This document shows, piece after piece, positions 26,660-35,965 of a stretch of DNA of 64,000 nucleotides (positions are counted from its first letter, which is position 1; every line of letters begins with the position of its first letter). Under the pieces are notes generated by a model. That model had not been told where the DNA came from. It saw only the letters and a list, made by a program, of their open reading frames with translations, and did not search any database. The DNA comes from Microvirga sp. 17 mud 1-3. Lineage in GTDB: Bacteria; Pseudomonadota; Alphaproteobacteria; Rhizobiales; Beijerinckiaceae. The stretch covers positions 3,038,001 to 3,102,000 of the forward strand of contig NZ_CP029481.1 in assembly GCF_003151255.1 (NCBI RefSeq). The letters are read 5' to 3'. A program made the position numbers and the translations under genes.

Positions 26660-29422
26660 TCACGCCCGGCGGATCATCGCCTCGATCTTGTCCACGAGGG
26701 CGTCGAAGGCGAGCGGCTTCGGGATCACCTCCATGCCCGGCCCCAGGAAGCCTTCCTTCAGCAGGTTGTTCTCCACATAGCCGGTCATGAACAGGACCTT
26801 GAGGTCCGCACGGTTCTCCCGCGCGGCGTCGGCGAGCTGCCGCCCGTTCAGGCCCGGCAGCCCCACATCGGTGAGAAGCAGGTCGATCTGCTTCGTCGTC
26901 TGCAGAATGCGCAGGCCCTCGGCGCCGTCCGCCGCATCGAGAACGCGGTATCCCATGTCCTGGAGCATTTCCACGACGAGCGCACGGACCACCGGCTCGT
27001 CCTCGACGACGAGCAGCGTGGCTCCCGCAGTCGTGCGCCCCTCCCCGGCGGCTCCGGGCCTCTCGCTCGGCGGATGCTCGTCGCCCAGATACCGCGGCAG
27101 ATAGATCGTCACCGTCGTGCCCCGCCCGAGTTCGGACGTGATGCGCACATGCCCACCGGACTGCTTCACGAAGCCGTAGACCATCGACAGGCCGAGCCCG
27201 GTCCCCTGCCCCATCGGCTTCGTGGTGAAGAAAGGTTCGAACGCCTTTTCGATCACGTCCCGGGACATGCCGGCTCCATCGTCGGCGACCGAAAGCAGCA
27301 CGTAATCCCCGGCCGCCACCCCATGCTCGGCGGCGGCTGCCGCGTCCGCAACGGTCAGGTTTGCGGTCGCGATGACGACCCGCCCCCCGTCCGGCATGGC
27401 GTCGCGCGCATTGATGACGAGGTTGAGGACGGCATTCTCGAGCTGGTTCGCGTCGCAATGGGTGAGCCAGAGCCCCTTTGCGAAGCGCTCCTTCACGCGG
27501 ATCGTCTCCCGGGTCGTGCGCCGCAGGAGCTCGGCCATCGCGGCGATGAGCATGTTGGCGTCGACGGGCTTGGGATCCAGCGGCTGGCGGCGAGAGAAGG
27601 CGAGGAGCCGGTGCGTCAGCGACGCGGCGCGCTTCGCCGACGACATGGCGGCCTCGATATAGCGCTCGATCCGGTCGCCCCGGTTCTGGGCTATGCGCGT
27701 GCGGATCAGGTCGAGGCTGCCGATGATCCCGGTCAGGAGGTTGTTGAAATCGTGCGCGATGCCGCCGGTGAGCTGCCCGACCGCCTCCATCTTCTGGGAT
27801 TGCCGGAGCACCTCCTCGGCCTGGAGCAGGGCCTGGGCGGCCTCGCGTTCGGCCGTGACGTCGCGGCCGATCGCATGAATGGAGCCCTCGTCGGGCGCGA
27901 TGGTCCAGGAAATCCAACGGAAGGAGCCATCCCTGTGCCGAATACGATTATCGTAGCGCAGGTGCCCCGTACATTCGCCGGTCGATCCGCCGACCTTCTC
28001 GGCATCGTCCGGATGCAGGAGTGCCGTGAATGAAGCCCCGAGAAGATCGGCCTCGTCCCAATCGAGCAGGGCCTTCCAGGCGGGGTTCGCGGCCGCGACG
28101 AGGCCCTGGCTGTCGATCACGATCATGAGGTCCGTCGACAGGCGCCACATGCGGTCGCGCTCGCGGGTGCGCTCGACGACGCGCTCCTCGAGCCGCGCGT
28201 TCATCGCCTCGAGCTCCTGCGCGGCGACGTTCTGGTCGTGGATGTCGGTATTGGTTCCGATCCAGCGGATGACCTTGCCGTCAGCGTCGTGGATCGGGAC
28301 GCCCGTCGACAGGAACCAGCGATAGGTCCGGTCGCTCGCACGCCGGAGCCTGAACTCGCTGGAAAAGACCGTCCCGTGCTCCAGGGCCTGCTTCCAGGCC
28401 TCGGCCGTCGCCTCCTGGTCGTCGGGATGGATCAGATCCTTCCAGGCCCCTTTTTCGAGATCATCGACCGAGACCTCGGTGAAATCGTAGAAGCGGCCGT
28501 TGAACCATTCCGCGCGGCCGTCTTGCCCGGCCTCCCAGACCTGATGGGGAACGGCCTCGATCAGCGCCCTGGCGCGCTCCTCGCTGGCCCGCAGGGCCTC
28601 CTCGGCCTTCTTCCGCTGGGTAACATCCCGGAAGAAGCTGACGATACCGCCCGGAACGGGGCAGATTCGCAATTCGAGCCAGCGGTCCTGTCCGAAGCCG
28701 AGATAACGGCGCTCCACGCAGACCTGAACCTGCTCGGTCAGACACTTGCGGTAGACATCCTCCAGGAAGGACCCTTTCGAGGTCGGCCAGGCGTCCCAAT
28801 GGGTCTTGCCGACGATCTCATGCTCCTCGCGCCCGTCCGATTTCAGGGCGGCCGGGTTCAGCCTGAGGACGTGGAACTCCTCGTCGAAGGCCACGAAGCC
28901 GTCGTCCAGCAGGTCGAGAATCATGTCCGCCCGGTCGCTGCTGGCCTTGAGCGCGAGGGCGGCTTGAACCCGCTCGGTCACATCCGTCCCCTGGAGGACG
29001 ATTCCCTCGACGCGCCCGTCCCGGTCGAGAAGGGGACGACCGGCGAAATCGACGAAGCGCTCCTCCGGGGAAGTCCCGGCCTCGGGCCGCAGATCGACCC
29101 GAAATTCCTGAAGGCTAAAGGGCAGACCCGTGGCATAAGCCTGATCCAGCCTCTCGATGAGCCGGGGATCCGCAAAGGCGAAGCCCGCGATGGGCCTGTC
29201 GGTGATGCCCTGCTCTTCGGCGAGCCGGCAGAACTCCTCGTTTGCCCAGGCGATCCCGTGTCCTGGACCCCGCAACAGGCAGAGGAAGCCCGGCGTCAGC
29301 TCAAGGGCCGCCAGGATGGACGCCGCCTCGGAGCCCGTGCGGGCGGAATCGTTCGTCCGGGCTGGCGACCCGAAGGAGTGACGGGACGCAACATCCTGCT
29401 GAGTGCCGAGGCTCTGCGGCAT
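26660..29422 (-). CDS. Soluble PAS-rich hybrid histidine kinase/response regulator
   Basis: The 920-residue protein has no transmembrane segment. About four PAS domains (roughly 40-160, 165-280, 285-405, 430-530) precede a HisKA domain with the phosphoacceptor in GIAHDFNNLLTGIIGSL. The HATPase domain follows (VINARDAMPDGG, VADDGAGMSRDV, GTGLGLSMVYGFV). A receiver domain forms the C-terminus (VVEDEPVVRALV; phosphorylatable Asp in LLLTDVGLPGLNG; Lys in MTGYVENNLLKEGFLG). Such soluble sensors respond to cytoplasmic cues, for example light, redox or small ligands; no chromophore-binding cysteine motif (such as NCRFLQ) was seen. No cognate output regulator is next to it. Confidence 0.95.
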   Translation of the reverse strand: MPQSLGTQQDVASRHSFGSPARTNDSARTGSEAASILAALELTPGFLCLLRGPGHGIAWANEEFCRLAEEQGITDRPIAGFAFADPRLIERLDQAYATGLPFSLQEFRVDLRPEAGTSPEERFVDFAGRPLLDRDGRVEGIVLQGTDVTERVQAALALKASSDRADMILDLLDDGFVAFDEEFHVLRLNPAALKSDGREEHEIVGKTHWDAWPTSKGSFLEDVYRKCLTEQVQVCVERRYLGFGQDRWLELRICPVPGGIVSFFRDVTQRKKAEEALRASEERARALIEAVPHQVWEAGQDGRAEWFNGRFYDFTEVSVDDLEKGAWKDLIHPDDQEATAEAWKQALEHGTVFSSEFRLRRASDRTYRWFLSTGVPIHDADGKVIRWIGTNTDIHDQNVAAQELEAMNARLEERVVERTRERDRMWRLSTDLMIVIDSQGLVAAANPAWKALLDWDEADLLGASFTALLHPDDAEKVGGSTGECTGHLRYDNRIRHRDGSFRWISWTIAPDEGSIHAIGRDVTAEREAAQALLQAEEVLRQSQKMEAVGQLTGGIAHDFNNLLTGIIGSLDLIRTRIAQNRGDRIERYIEAAMSSAKRAASLTHRLLAFSRRQPLDPKPVDANMLIAAMAELLRRTTRETIRVKERFAKGLWLTHCDANQLENAVLNLVINARDAMPDGGRVVIATANLTVADAAAAAEHGVAAGDYVLLSVADDGAGMSRDVIEKAFEPFFTTKPMGQGTGLGLSMVYGFVKQSGGHVRITSELGRGTTVTIYLPRYLGDEHPPSERPGAAGEGRTTAGATLLVVEDEPVVRALVVEMLQDMGYRVLDAADGAEGLRILQTTKQIDLLLTDVGLPGLNGRQLADAARENRADLKVLFMTGYVENNLLKEGFLGPGMEVIPKPLAFDALVDKIEAMIRRA

Positions 29423-29583
29423 CCTGATCTTTCAAGAAAAGCCAGCCGGCCAGCCGGCTTCATCCCATGACTGCGCATTCCGTCCATCGCTGACGCATGG
29501 ACAAGCTTCATCCTACATAAATGTCATTACATAACAATGCAACAGACCCTCTGCCGTCCTGGTGCGGAACCGCACCGGATTGG

Positions 29584-29934
29584 TCAGAAGCTGCGGCCGT
29601 CGACCGGGATCGTCGTCAGGGTGCTCAGTTCGATTCCCTCGAGGCAGCGCACGTTGATCGCCGCCATCTTCTCGCCCGACGAGGGTTTCTGGCCGTCTGC
29701 GAAGGGTGCGCAGCCGCAGGTCGGGCAGAAGCGGTGCTGGATGGCGTGCTTGTTGAAGGTGTAGGTGGACAGCTCGTCCCCACCCTGTGTGACCTTCAGG
29801 GCTTCACGCGGGACGAAATTGAGCAGGTAGCCCTTGCGGCTGCAATGGGAGCAGTTGCACTCCATGACCTGTTCGAGGTCGGTCTCGACCTCGAACGTGA
29901 CCTTGCCGCAATGGCACGAACCCTTGTGGAGCAT
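29584..29934 (-). CDS. GFA family zinc protein
   Basis: The 116-residue protein carries the cysteine pattern of the glutathione-dependent formaldehyde-activating (GFA/CENP-V) fold: CHCG near the start, CNCSHCSRKG at about 27-36 and FCPTCGCAPF around 69-78. These bind two zinc ions. The original Gfa was reported to speed up addition of formaldehyde to glutathione, but most family members have no proven activity. The gene begins 14 bases after ppdK ends and is probably transcribed with it. Confidence 0.9.
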   Translation of the reverse strand: MLHKGSCHCGKVTFEVETDLEQVMECNCSHCSRKGYLLNFVPREALKVTQGGDELSTYTFNKHAIQHRFCPTCGCAPFADGQKPSSGEKMAAINVRCLEGIELSTLTTIPVDGRSF

Positions 29935-29948
29935 TCTCGTCCCTATCT

Positions 29949-32627
29949 TTAAGCCTGGCTGGCGGCGTTAGCCCCGAGCGCGGCCTGCGCCGCCGCGAGC
30001 CGCGCGATCGGCACACGATAGGGAGAGCAGGACACGTAGTCGAGTCCGACGCTCTCGCAGAAGTGGATGGATGCGGGATCGCCGCCGTGCTCGCCGCAGA
30101 TGCCGAGCTTGATGCCCTCGCGTGCCTTGCGCCCGCGCTCCACGGCGATGCGGATCAGCTCGCCCACGCCCTCCTGGTCGATGGTGACGAAAGGATCGGC
30201 CGCGAGAATGCCCTTCTGGGTATAGCTCCCGAGGAAGGAAGCCGCATCGTCGCGCGAGATGCCGAGCGCCGTCTGGGTGAGGTCGTTGGTGCCGAAGGAG
30301 AAGAACTCGGCCGCTCCGGCGATATCGCCGGCCCGCAGGGCCGCGCGCGGCAGCTCGATCATCGTACCGACCTGATATTCCACCGCGACGCCCGTCTCCT
30401 TGTGGACCGCCTCGGCCATGGCGACGATGCGCGCCTTCACCAAGTCCAGCTCCGCCTTGGTCATGACGAGGGGCACCATGATCTCGGGCACGATGGGCTT
30501 GCCGGTGGCACGCCCCGCCTCGACGGCCGCCTCCAGGATGGCGCGGGCCTGCATCTCGGCGATTTCCGGATAGGCGACCGCCAGGCGGCAGCCCCGGAAG
30601 CCGAGCATTGGATTGAACTCGTTGAGCTCCACGGCGCGGCGCTTCAGCTTCTCGACCGGAGCGTTCATCGCCTCCGCGACTTCCTCCATCTCGGCTTCCG
30701 TGTGCGGCAGGAACTCGTGCAGCGGCGGATCGAGAAGGCGGATCGTGACGGGCAGCCCGCTCATGATCGTGAACAGTTCGACGAAATCGGCCCGCTGCAT
30801 CGGCAGGAGCTTCGCCAGCGCCGCGCGGCGGCCCGCCTCGTCGTCCGCAAGAATCATCTCGCGGACCGCGACGATGCGGTCGCCCTCGAAGAACATGTGT
30901 TCCGTGCGGCAGAGGCCGATTCCCTCCGCGCCGAAATTGCGCGCCGTCTTCGCATCGAGGGGCGTCTCGGCATTGGCGCGCACCTTCATGCGGCGGACCT
31001 TGTCGGCCCAGCCCATGAGAGTCGCGAATTCGCCCGACAGCTCCGGCTGCAGCATCTTCACCTGGCCCAGCAGCACCTGCCCGTTGCCGCCGTCGACGGT
31101 GATGATGTCGCCCTTCTTCAGGGTCTGGCCGGCGACGATCATGGTCTGCGCATTGTAGTCGACCCGGATGGATCCGGCGCCGGACACGCAGGGCTTGCCC
31201 ATGCCGCGCGCCACCACGGCCGCGTGGGAGGTCATGCCGCCGCGGGTCGTGAGGATGCCCTCGGCCGCATGCATGCCGTGGATGTCCTCCGGCGACGTCT
31301 CGATCCGCACGAGAATGACCTTGCGCCCCGCCTTCTTGGCCGCTTCCGCATCCTCGGAATTGAACACGATCTCGCCGGAGGCCGCGCCCGGCGAGGCCGG
31401 CAGGCCCATGGCCAGAACCTTGCGGTCCGCCTTGGGATCGATGGTGGGATGGAGAAGCTGGTCGAGCGCCGCGGGCTCGACCCGGGTGATCGCCTCTTCC
31501 TGGGTGATCAGCCCCTCGGAGGCGAGCTCCACGGCGATGCGCAGGGCCGCCTTCGCGGTGCGCTTGCCGTTGCGGGTCTGGAGCATCCAGAGCTTGCCCT
31601 TCTCGACCGTGAATTCCATGTCCTGCATGTCACGGTAGTGCTTCTCCAGGATGCCGTAGATGCGCACCAACTCGTTGTAGGCCTCCGGCATCGCCCTCTC
31701 CATGGAGGGCTTGTCGGAGCCGGACGCCACACGCGCCTTCTCGGTGATATCCTGCGGGGTGCGGATGCCCGCCACCACGTCCTCGCCCTGCGCATTGATG
31801 AGGAACTCACCGTAAAGCTCCCTCTCACCCGTGGAGGGGTTGCGCGTGAAGGCGACGCCGGTGGCCGAGGTCTCGCCCATATTGCCGAAGACCATGGCCT
31901 GCACGTTCACGGCCGTGCCCCAGCTCGCCGGGATGCCGTGAAGCTCGCGATACTTGATGGCGCGGTTGTTCATCCAGGAGCCGAACACCGCCCCGATGGC
32001 GCCCCAGAGCTGCTCCTCCGGGTCCTGAGGGAAGGCACGGCCCAGCTCCTTCTCGACGATGGCCTTGTAGCGCGGGATGAGCGCCTTCCAGTCGTCGGCC
32101 GAGAGGTCCGTGTCGAGGGTATAGCCGCGCCGGTCCTTGTACTCGTCGAGGGCTTCCTCGAAATAATGATGCTCGAGGCCCAGCACCACGTTCGAATACA
32201 TGGTGATGAAGCGGCGGTAGGAATCGTAGGCGAAACGCTCGTCGCCGGCGCCCTTCGCCAGGGCCTGCACGGTGAGGTCGTTGAGGCCGAGATTGAGCAC
32301 AGTGTCCATCATGCCGGGCATGGAGGCCCGGGCGCCGGAGCGCACCGAGACGAGGAGCGGGGTCTCGGCATCCCCGAAGGTGCGGCCCGTGAGGCTGCCC
32401 ACGAAGGCGAGCGCCTTCTCGACCTCGCCCTTCAGCTCCGGCGGGTAGGAGCGCTCATGATCGTAATAATAGGTGCAGACTTCGGTCGTGATGGTGAAGC
32501 CGGGCGGGACTGGGAGACCCAGGTTGGACATCTCGGCGAGGTTGGCGCCCTTGCCGCCGAGCAGGTTCTTCATCCCGGCTTCGCCCTCAGCCTTGCCGTC
32601 TCCGAAGGCATAGACCCACTTTGTCAT
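29949..32627 (-). CDS. ppdK: Pyruvate, phosphate dikinase
   Basis: The 892-residue enzyme interconverts pyruvate + ATP + Pi with phosphoenolpyruvate + AMP + PPi. It has an N-terminal nucleotide-binding domain (start KWVYAFGDGKAEG, LLGGKGANLAEM). The phosphohistidine domain has GGMTSHAAVVARGMGKPCVS, and the C-terminal PEP/pyruvate barrel shows GLCRTEHMFF, GFRGCRLA and CGEHGGDP. Length and domain order are normal. I chose the ATG at 32627, giving the usual MTKWVY start; the frame is open further upstream without homology. In alphaproteobacteria it often supports gluconeogenesis. Confidence 0.97.
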   Translation of the reverse strand: MTKWVYAFGDGKAEGEAGMKNLLGGKGANLAEMSNLGLPVPPGFTITTEVCTYYYDHERSYPPELKGEVEKALAFVGSLTGRTFGDAETPLLVSVRSGARASMPGMMDTVLNLGLNDLTVQALAKGAGDERFAYDSYRRFITMYSNVVLGLEHHYFEEALDEYKDRRGYTLDTDLSADDWKALIPRYKAIVEKELGRAFPQDPEEQLWGAIGAVFGSWMNNRAIKYRELHGIPASWGTAVNVQAMVFGNMGETSATGVAFTRNPSTGERELYGEFLINAQGEDVVAGIRTPQDITEKARVASGSDKPSMERAMPEAYNELVRIYGILEKHYRDMQDMEFTVEKGKLWMLQTRNGKRTAKAALRIAVELASEGLITQEEAITRVEPAALDQLLHPTIDPKADRKVLAMGLPASPGAASGEIVFNSEDAEAAKKAGRKVILVRIETSPEDIHGMHAAEGILTTRGGMTSHAAVVARGMGKPCVSGAGSIRVDYNAQTMIVAGQTLKKGDIITVDGGNGQVLLGQVKMLQPELSGEFATLMGWADKVRRMKVRANAETPLDAKTARNFGAEGIGLCRTEHMFFEGDRIVAVREMILADDEAGRRAALAKLLPMQRADFVELFTIMSGLPVTIRLLDPPLHEFLPHTEAEMEEVAEAMNAPVEKLKRRAVELNEFNPMLGFRGCRLAVAYPEIAEMQARAILEAAVEAGRATGKPIVPEIMVPLVMTKAELDLVKARIVAMAEAVHKETGVAVEYQVGTMIELPRAALRAGDIAGAAEFFSFGTNDLTQTALGISRDDAASFLGSYTQKGILAADPFVTIDQEGVGELIRIAVERGRKAREGIKLGICGEHGGDPASIHFCESVGLDYVSCSPYRVPIARLAAAQAALGANAASQA

Positions 32628-32825
32628 CTTCCGCCCCTTTGGCTCATATGACCTGCCGTCATGCAGGTGCTGGCTTGAAGCATGCCGAACCAAAACGCAA
32701 CCTGAATGGCCAAGGTTCCTGCTGGGGGCATTCGCCGAAGGCCGTTTCGCCCACGGCCTCTGGCAATGGGGAGTTCATTTCATCTGAGTATAATGTTTCA
32801 TTTAACCGATACTCGCGGACCGCCC

Positions 32826-34862
32826 ATGCCCTCACCCATTATCATCGATACCACCCCTCCCTCGACAGTTACTCTCACGGCCGACCAGAGTTCCGTTACG
32901 GTCAATCCTGGGATCGGCATCGTCGGCCCGGACGACGGTTTTGGAATCGACGCCACGGCAGGCGCAGGCGGCAGCATCTTCGTGTATGGGTCCCTGTCTG
33001 CCGGGGGCGGAATCTACGACCCGTCGACGACACGCGACTCCTACAACATCGTGGTCTATGCCCAGGCCTCCATTACGGCGACGACGGGCTACGGCATCGC
33101 CCTTCAAAAGAAGGCAACGGTCATCAACCATGGCCATATCGACGCCATGCAGTTCGGGATCAGCATGGGCGACGGCAACAGCGTGGTGCTGAATAACGGC
33201 TCGATCGAGGCGAAAACCGGCATTCAAGCCTATGGCCACGAGACGATCGTCGAGAACAGCGGCTCGATCGTGACTACAGGCAACGGGATCGTTGCGATCG
33301 GTAACAATTACACCATCACAAACAGCGGCTTCATTCAGGCCGGCAGCCACGGCATCATCCTGGCCGACACGGCGGGTGTCGCAACCGTCGTCACCAATAC
33401 CGGCACGCTCGGCGGAACCGTTCTTGCCTTCCGAGGAAGCGCTTTCGACAATGAGTTCATCAACCGCGGTGCCGTTATCGGCAATATCGATCTTCGCGCC
33501 GGCAACGACTTCGTAGATAGCCGGCAGGGAACGGTCACGGGCAAGATCATCCTGGGAACGGGGAACGACACGGCGCTCGGCGGAGCCGCGAACGATGTCT
33601 TCTGGGATGGACTCGGCAGCGATTCCATCGATGCCGGTGATGGCATCGACACGCTCAGCTACGAATCTTCCGTCGATGCCGCGGCACCTGTTCATGTGGA
33701 TCTCGGGCTCACGACGGCACAGACCAGCCTCTGGGGCACCGATACTTTCGTGAACTTCGAGAATGTCATCGGCGGCGCGGCCGCCGACACGATCACAGGC
33801 AGTAACGGCGGCAATTTGCTCAAGGGGCTGACAGGCTCCGACAGCCTGAGCGGCGCGGGAGGCAACGATACGCTGGAAGGCGGTGCCGACAACGACGTCC
33901 TCGATGGGGGCGATGGTCTCGATACCGCCGTCTATGATGGTGCGGTCATCGTCACGGTGGATCTCCGGCTCGAGACCGTGCAGGATACCGGAGCCGGCAA
34001 CGATGTCCTGACCGGAATCGAGAACCTCGTCGGTGGGTCGGCCGGCGACCGCCTCACGGGCAATGACGTCGACAATATCCTGGTCGGCAAAGGCGGCGCG
34101 GATCTCCTCTCGGGCGATGCGGGGACGGACCGCCTGGAGGGCGGAGCCGGAAACGATGTTCTGGATGGCGGCTCGGGGGCCGACACCGCCGTGTTTTCGG
34201 GCACCCGAGACAGCTACACCATCGTGGCCAATGCGGACGGGACCGTCACGGTCACCGACGCGCGCCCCGAAGGCGACGGCAAGGATGTGCTGAGGAATGT
34301 CGAAACCCTGACATTCGGCGATCTGTCCCTTGCGGCCCCGATCTATGCCGCACCGTCTCCTGTACCGTCCCCCACACCGTCTCCCGCACCGTCTCCTGCA
34401 CCGTCGGCTCCTTCGGGCTCCGCGGCTCTCGCTCTCCATGGGACGTCGAAGGCCGACCATCTAACGGGCGGGAACAGTGCCGACTGGCTGTGGGGCCGCC
34501 TTGGCGCGGATGTGCTCACGGGCGGCACGGGGCGGGACATCTTCGTGTTCGACACCAATCCGAAGGCGAAGAAGAACACCGACAAGATCACCGACTTCGT
34601 CGTCAAGGACGATACGATCTACCTGGAGAACAAGTACTTCAAGATCGGCTCCAAGGGCACTCTCAAGAAGCCGGCCGCCCTGTCGAGCAAGATGTTCTAT
34701 GTCGGCGCCAAAGCCCACGACAAGGACGACCGCATCGTCTACGACAAGAAGAAGGGCGCTCTCTACTACGACGACGACGGCAACGGTGCCCACAAGGCGG
34801 TAGCCTTCGCCATCCTCAAGAAGGGCCTCAAAATGACCTATCACGACTTCTTCACCATCTAA
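32826..34862 (+). CDS. RTX calcium-binding protein with beta-helix-like N-terminus
   Basis: The product has about 678 residues. The N-terminal ~240 show repeated short strands with N-x-G (VINHGHID, VLNNGSIEA, IENSGSI-like, ITNSGFIQAG), suggesting a right-handed beta-helix. RTX blocks follow (TLEGGADNDVLDGGDGLDTAVYDG, given here as GGADNDVLDGGDGLDTA; GGAGNDVLDGGSGADTAVF). After these come a Pro/Ser linker of SPAPSP units and a C-terminal ~110-residue module ending MTYHDFFTI, typical of type I secretion. The start is uncertain: I prefer the ATG at 32826. TATAAT at 32789-32794 would place a transcript start near 32801, after the other candidates. No protease or lipase motif is visible, so it may be an adhesin or matrix protein. 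Confidence 0.85.
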   Translation: MPSPIIIDTTPPSTVTLTADQSSVTVNPGIGIVGPDDGFGIDATAGAGGSIFVYGSLSAGGGIYDPSTTRDSYNIVVYAQASITATTGYGIALQKKATVINHGHIDAMQFGISMGDGNSVVLNNGSIEAKTGIQAYGHETIVENSGSIVTTGNGIVAIGNNYTITNSGFIQAGSHGIILADTAGVATVVTNTGTLGGTVLAFRGSAFDNEFINRGAVIGNIDLRAGNDFVDSRQGTVTGKIILGTGNDTALGGAANDVFWDGLGSDSIDAGDGIDTLSYESSVDAAAPVHVDLGLTTAQTSLWGTDTFVNFENVIGGAAADTITGSNGGNLLKGLTGSDSLSGAGGNDTLEGGADNDVLDGGDGLDTAVYDGAVIVTVDLRLETVQDTGAGNDVLTGIENLVGGSAGDRLTGNDVDNILVGKGGADLLSGDAGTDRLEGGAGNDVLDGGSGADTAVFSGTRDSYTIVANADGTVTVTDARPEGDGKDVLRNVETLTFGDLSLAAPIYAAPSPVPSPTPSPAPSPAPSAPSGSAALALHGTSKADHLTGGNSADWLWGRLGADVLTGGTGRDIFVFDTNPKAKKNTDKITDFVVKDDTIYLENKYFKIGSKGTLKKPAALSSKMFYVGAKAHDKDDRIVYDKKKGALYYDDDGNGAHKAVAFAILKKGLKMTYHDFFTI

Positions 34863-34902
34863 GCGCCGTGTTCCCTCCCCGGTGGGGAGAGGTGAAACAC
34901 AC

Positions 34903-35030
34903 ACCGTCATTCCGGATTGCCGAAAGCCTGTCCGATTTGAAGGGCCACGCAGAGCATGGAACCCCCTGGCCGCTGACGGTGCCGGATCAGACGCAAAGGC
35001 GGTCGCGGCGCTCCATCCCGGAATGTCATC
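34903..35030. repeat. Decayed family B repeat copy
   Basis: CCGTCATTCCGGATTG at the left and CATCCCGGAATGTCATC at the right keep the ends of the family B element, but the interior differs. A fragment resembling family A (TCCCTCCCCGGTGGGGAG) lies just before it at 34872-34889. With the two hairpins after it, this explains the 355-base gap between the RTX gene and the L,D-transpeptidase gene. Confidence 0.6.
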
Positions 35031-35099
35031 ATTGTCCGGGATTTGTTTCCTCGGCGACCGGCCGGGAACTGTTGAACGGCCAGGTTAAGGAAAGAGCCG

Positions 35100-35129
35100 C
35101 TCCTTTCGCGTGGAATTTAGCGAAAGGAG
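35100..35129. other. Hairpin with 10-base stem
   Basis: CTCCTTTCGC at 35100-35109 and GCGAAAGGAG at 35120-35129 are exact complements around a ten-base loop. It may act as a terminator or as a processing site for the RTX transcript from the left, but no T-run follows, so its role is open. Confidence 0.45.
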
Positions 35130-35161
35130 GTGCCTCTCCGAAGAATCAGGCACCCGCGCAA

Positions 35162-35194
35162 AGAAAGTCCGCCGGAGCGGTGGCTCCGGCGGAT
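35162..35194 (-). terminator. Intrinsic terminator of the L,D-transpeptidase gene
   Basis: TCCGCCGGAGC at 35169-35179 and GCTCCGGCGGA at 35184-35194 form a perfect 11-base stem with a GGTG loop. Read on the minus strand, the stem is followed by CTTTCTTTGC. It lies 24 bases after the gene's stop codon. Confidence 0.85.
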
Positions 35195-35217
35195 CGCGAT
35201 GCACGATGCGCGATGTC

Positions 35218-35868
35218 TCAGACCCGGTAGCGGCCGTTGCGCTTCACGTAGACTGTGGCGCCGACGGGAACGCGCTCGTAAAGATCCGCGACGTCCTCGT
35301 TAAGCATGCGTACGCAGCCGGACGAGACCTGCTCGCCGATGCTCCAGGGCTCATTGGTGCCGTGGATGCGGAACAGGATGTCGCGGCCGCCCTGGTAGAG
35401 GTAGAGGGCGCGGGCGCCGAGCGGGTTGTCGAGACCGGCCTCGCGGTAGCGCGGCAGGTCGGGCTTGATGCTGACCATGGTCTTGGTGGGCGACCAGGCG
35501 GGCCAGACTCCCTTGCGGCCGACCGAGGCGACGCCCTTCCAGGAAAAGCCCTGCTTGCCGACGCCGACGCCGTAGCGGATCGCCTTGTTGTCCGGCTGGA
35601 CCAGGTAGAGCATGCGCTCGTCGATATCGACCACGATGCTGCCCGGCTTCTCGGGGCCTTTGTACTCCACCGTCTGGCGGGCGTACTTCGCATCCATCCT
35701 GCTGCGATCAACCAGCGGAATGTCGTAGGGCTTGTCGGGCGCGAGGCCGACATACCAGCCCGCGTAAGGATCCGCCTCGGCGGCAGCCTGGGGCGGTGTC
35801 TGAACGCTTTGGCACGCGGCAAGGGACACGCCCAGAAGAGCGCACGGCAGAAGGCGACGAAGAATCAT
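35218..35868 (-). CDS. L,D-transpeptidase (YkuD domain) lipoprotein
   Basis: The 216-residue protein has a lipoprotein signal peptide (ILRRLLPCALLGVSLAAC) whose lipobox LAAC makes the cysteine the anchored residue. The YkuD domain (about 75-215) contains HGTNEPWSIGEQVSSGCVRM, giving the catalytic histidine, serine-glycine and cysteine. Such enzymes make 3-3 crosslinks in peptidoglycan or attach proteins to meso-diaminopimelate, acting in the periplasm. The ATG at 35868 is preferred over a GTG directly before it. The gene has its own terminator and stands alone. Confidence 0.95.
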   Translation of the reverse strand: MILRRLLPCALLGVSLAACQSVQTPPQAAAEADPYAGWYVGLAPDKPYDIPLVDRSRMDAKYARQTVEYKGPEKPGSIVVDIDERMLYLVQPDNKAIRYGVGVGKQGFSWKGVASVGRKGVWPAWSPTKTMVSIKPDLPRYREAGLDNPLGARALYLYQGGRDILFRIHGTNEPWSIGEQVSSGCVRMLNEDVADLYERVPVGATVYVKRNGRYRV

Positions 35869-35931
35869 CACAATGGGACCGAGAGAAACTGAGTTGCGGC
35901 CTGCCTACCGCGAAGCTGTCCGCAATGCTGT

Positions 35932-35954
35932 GCCCTCGCTGCAACAGCGAGGGC
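35932..35954 (-). terminator. Hairpin downstream of glyS
   Basis: GCCCTCGCT at 35932-35940 and AGCGAGGGC at 35946-35954 form a nine-base stem with a GCAAC loop, starting 11 bases after the glyS stop codon. No strong T-run follows on the minus strand, so termination may be partial or factor-dependent. Confidence 0.55.
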
Positions 35955-35965
35955 AGAATGCGCCC

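Noticed and set aside
30063..32651. 862-codon open frame on the plus strand
   Set aside because: It lies antisense to ppdK, has no recognisable domain and shows His/Arg/Gly-rich composition typical of shadow frames in GC-rich DNA.
32766..32794. Full sigma-70 promoter before the RTX gene
   Set aside because: TATAAT is present at 32789-32794, but no -35 box is found at the right distance, so it is only mentioned with the gene.
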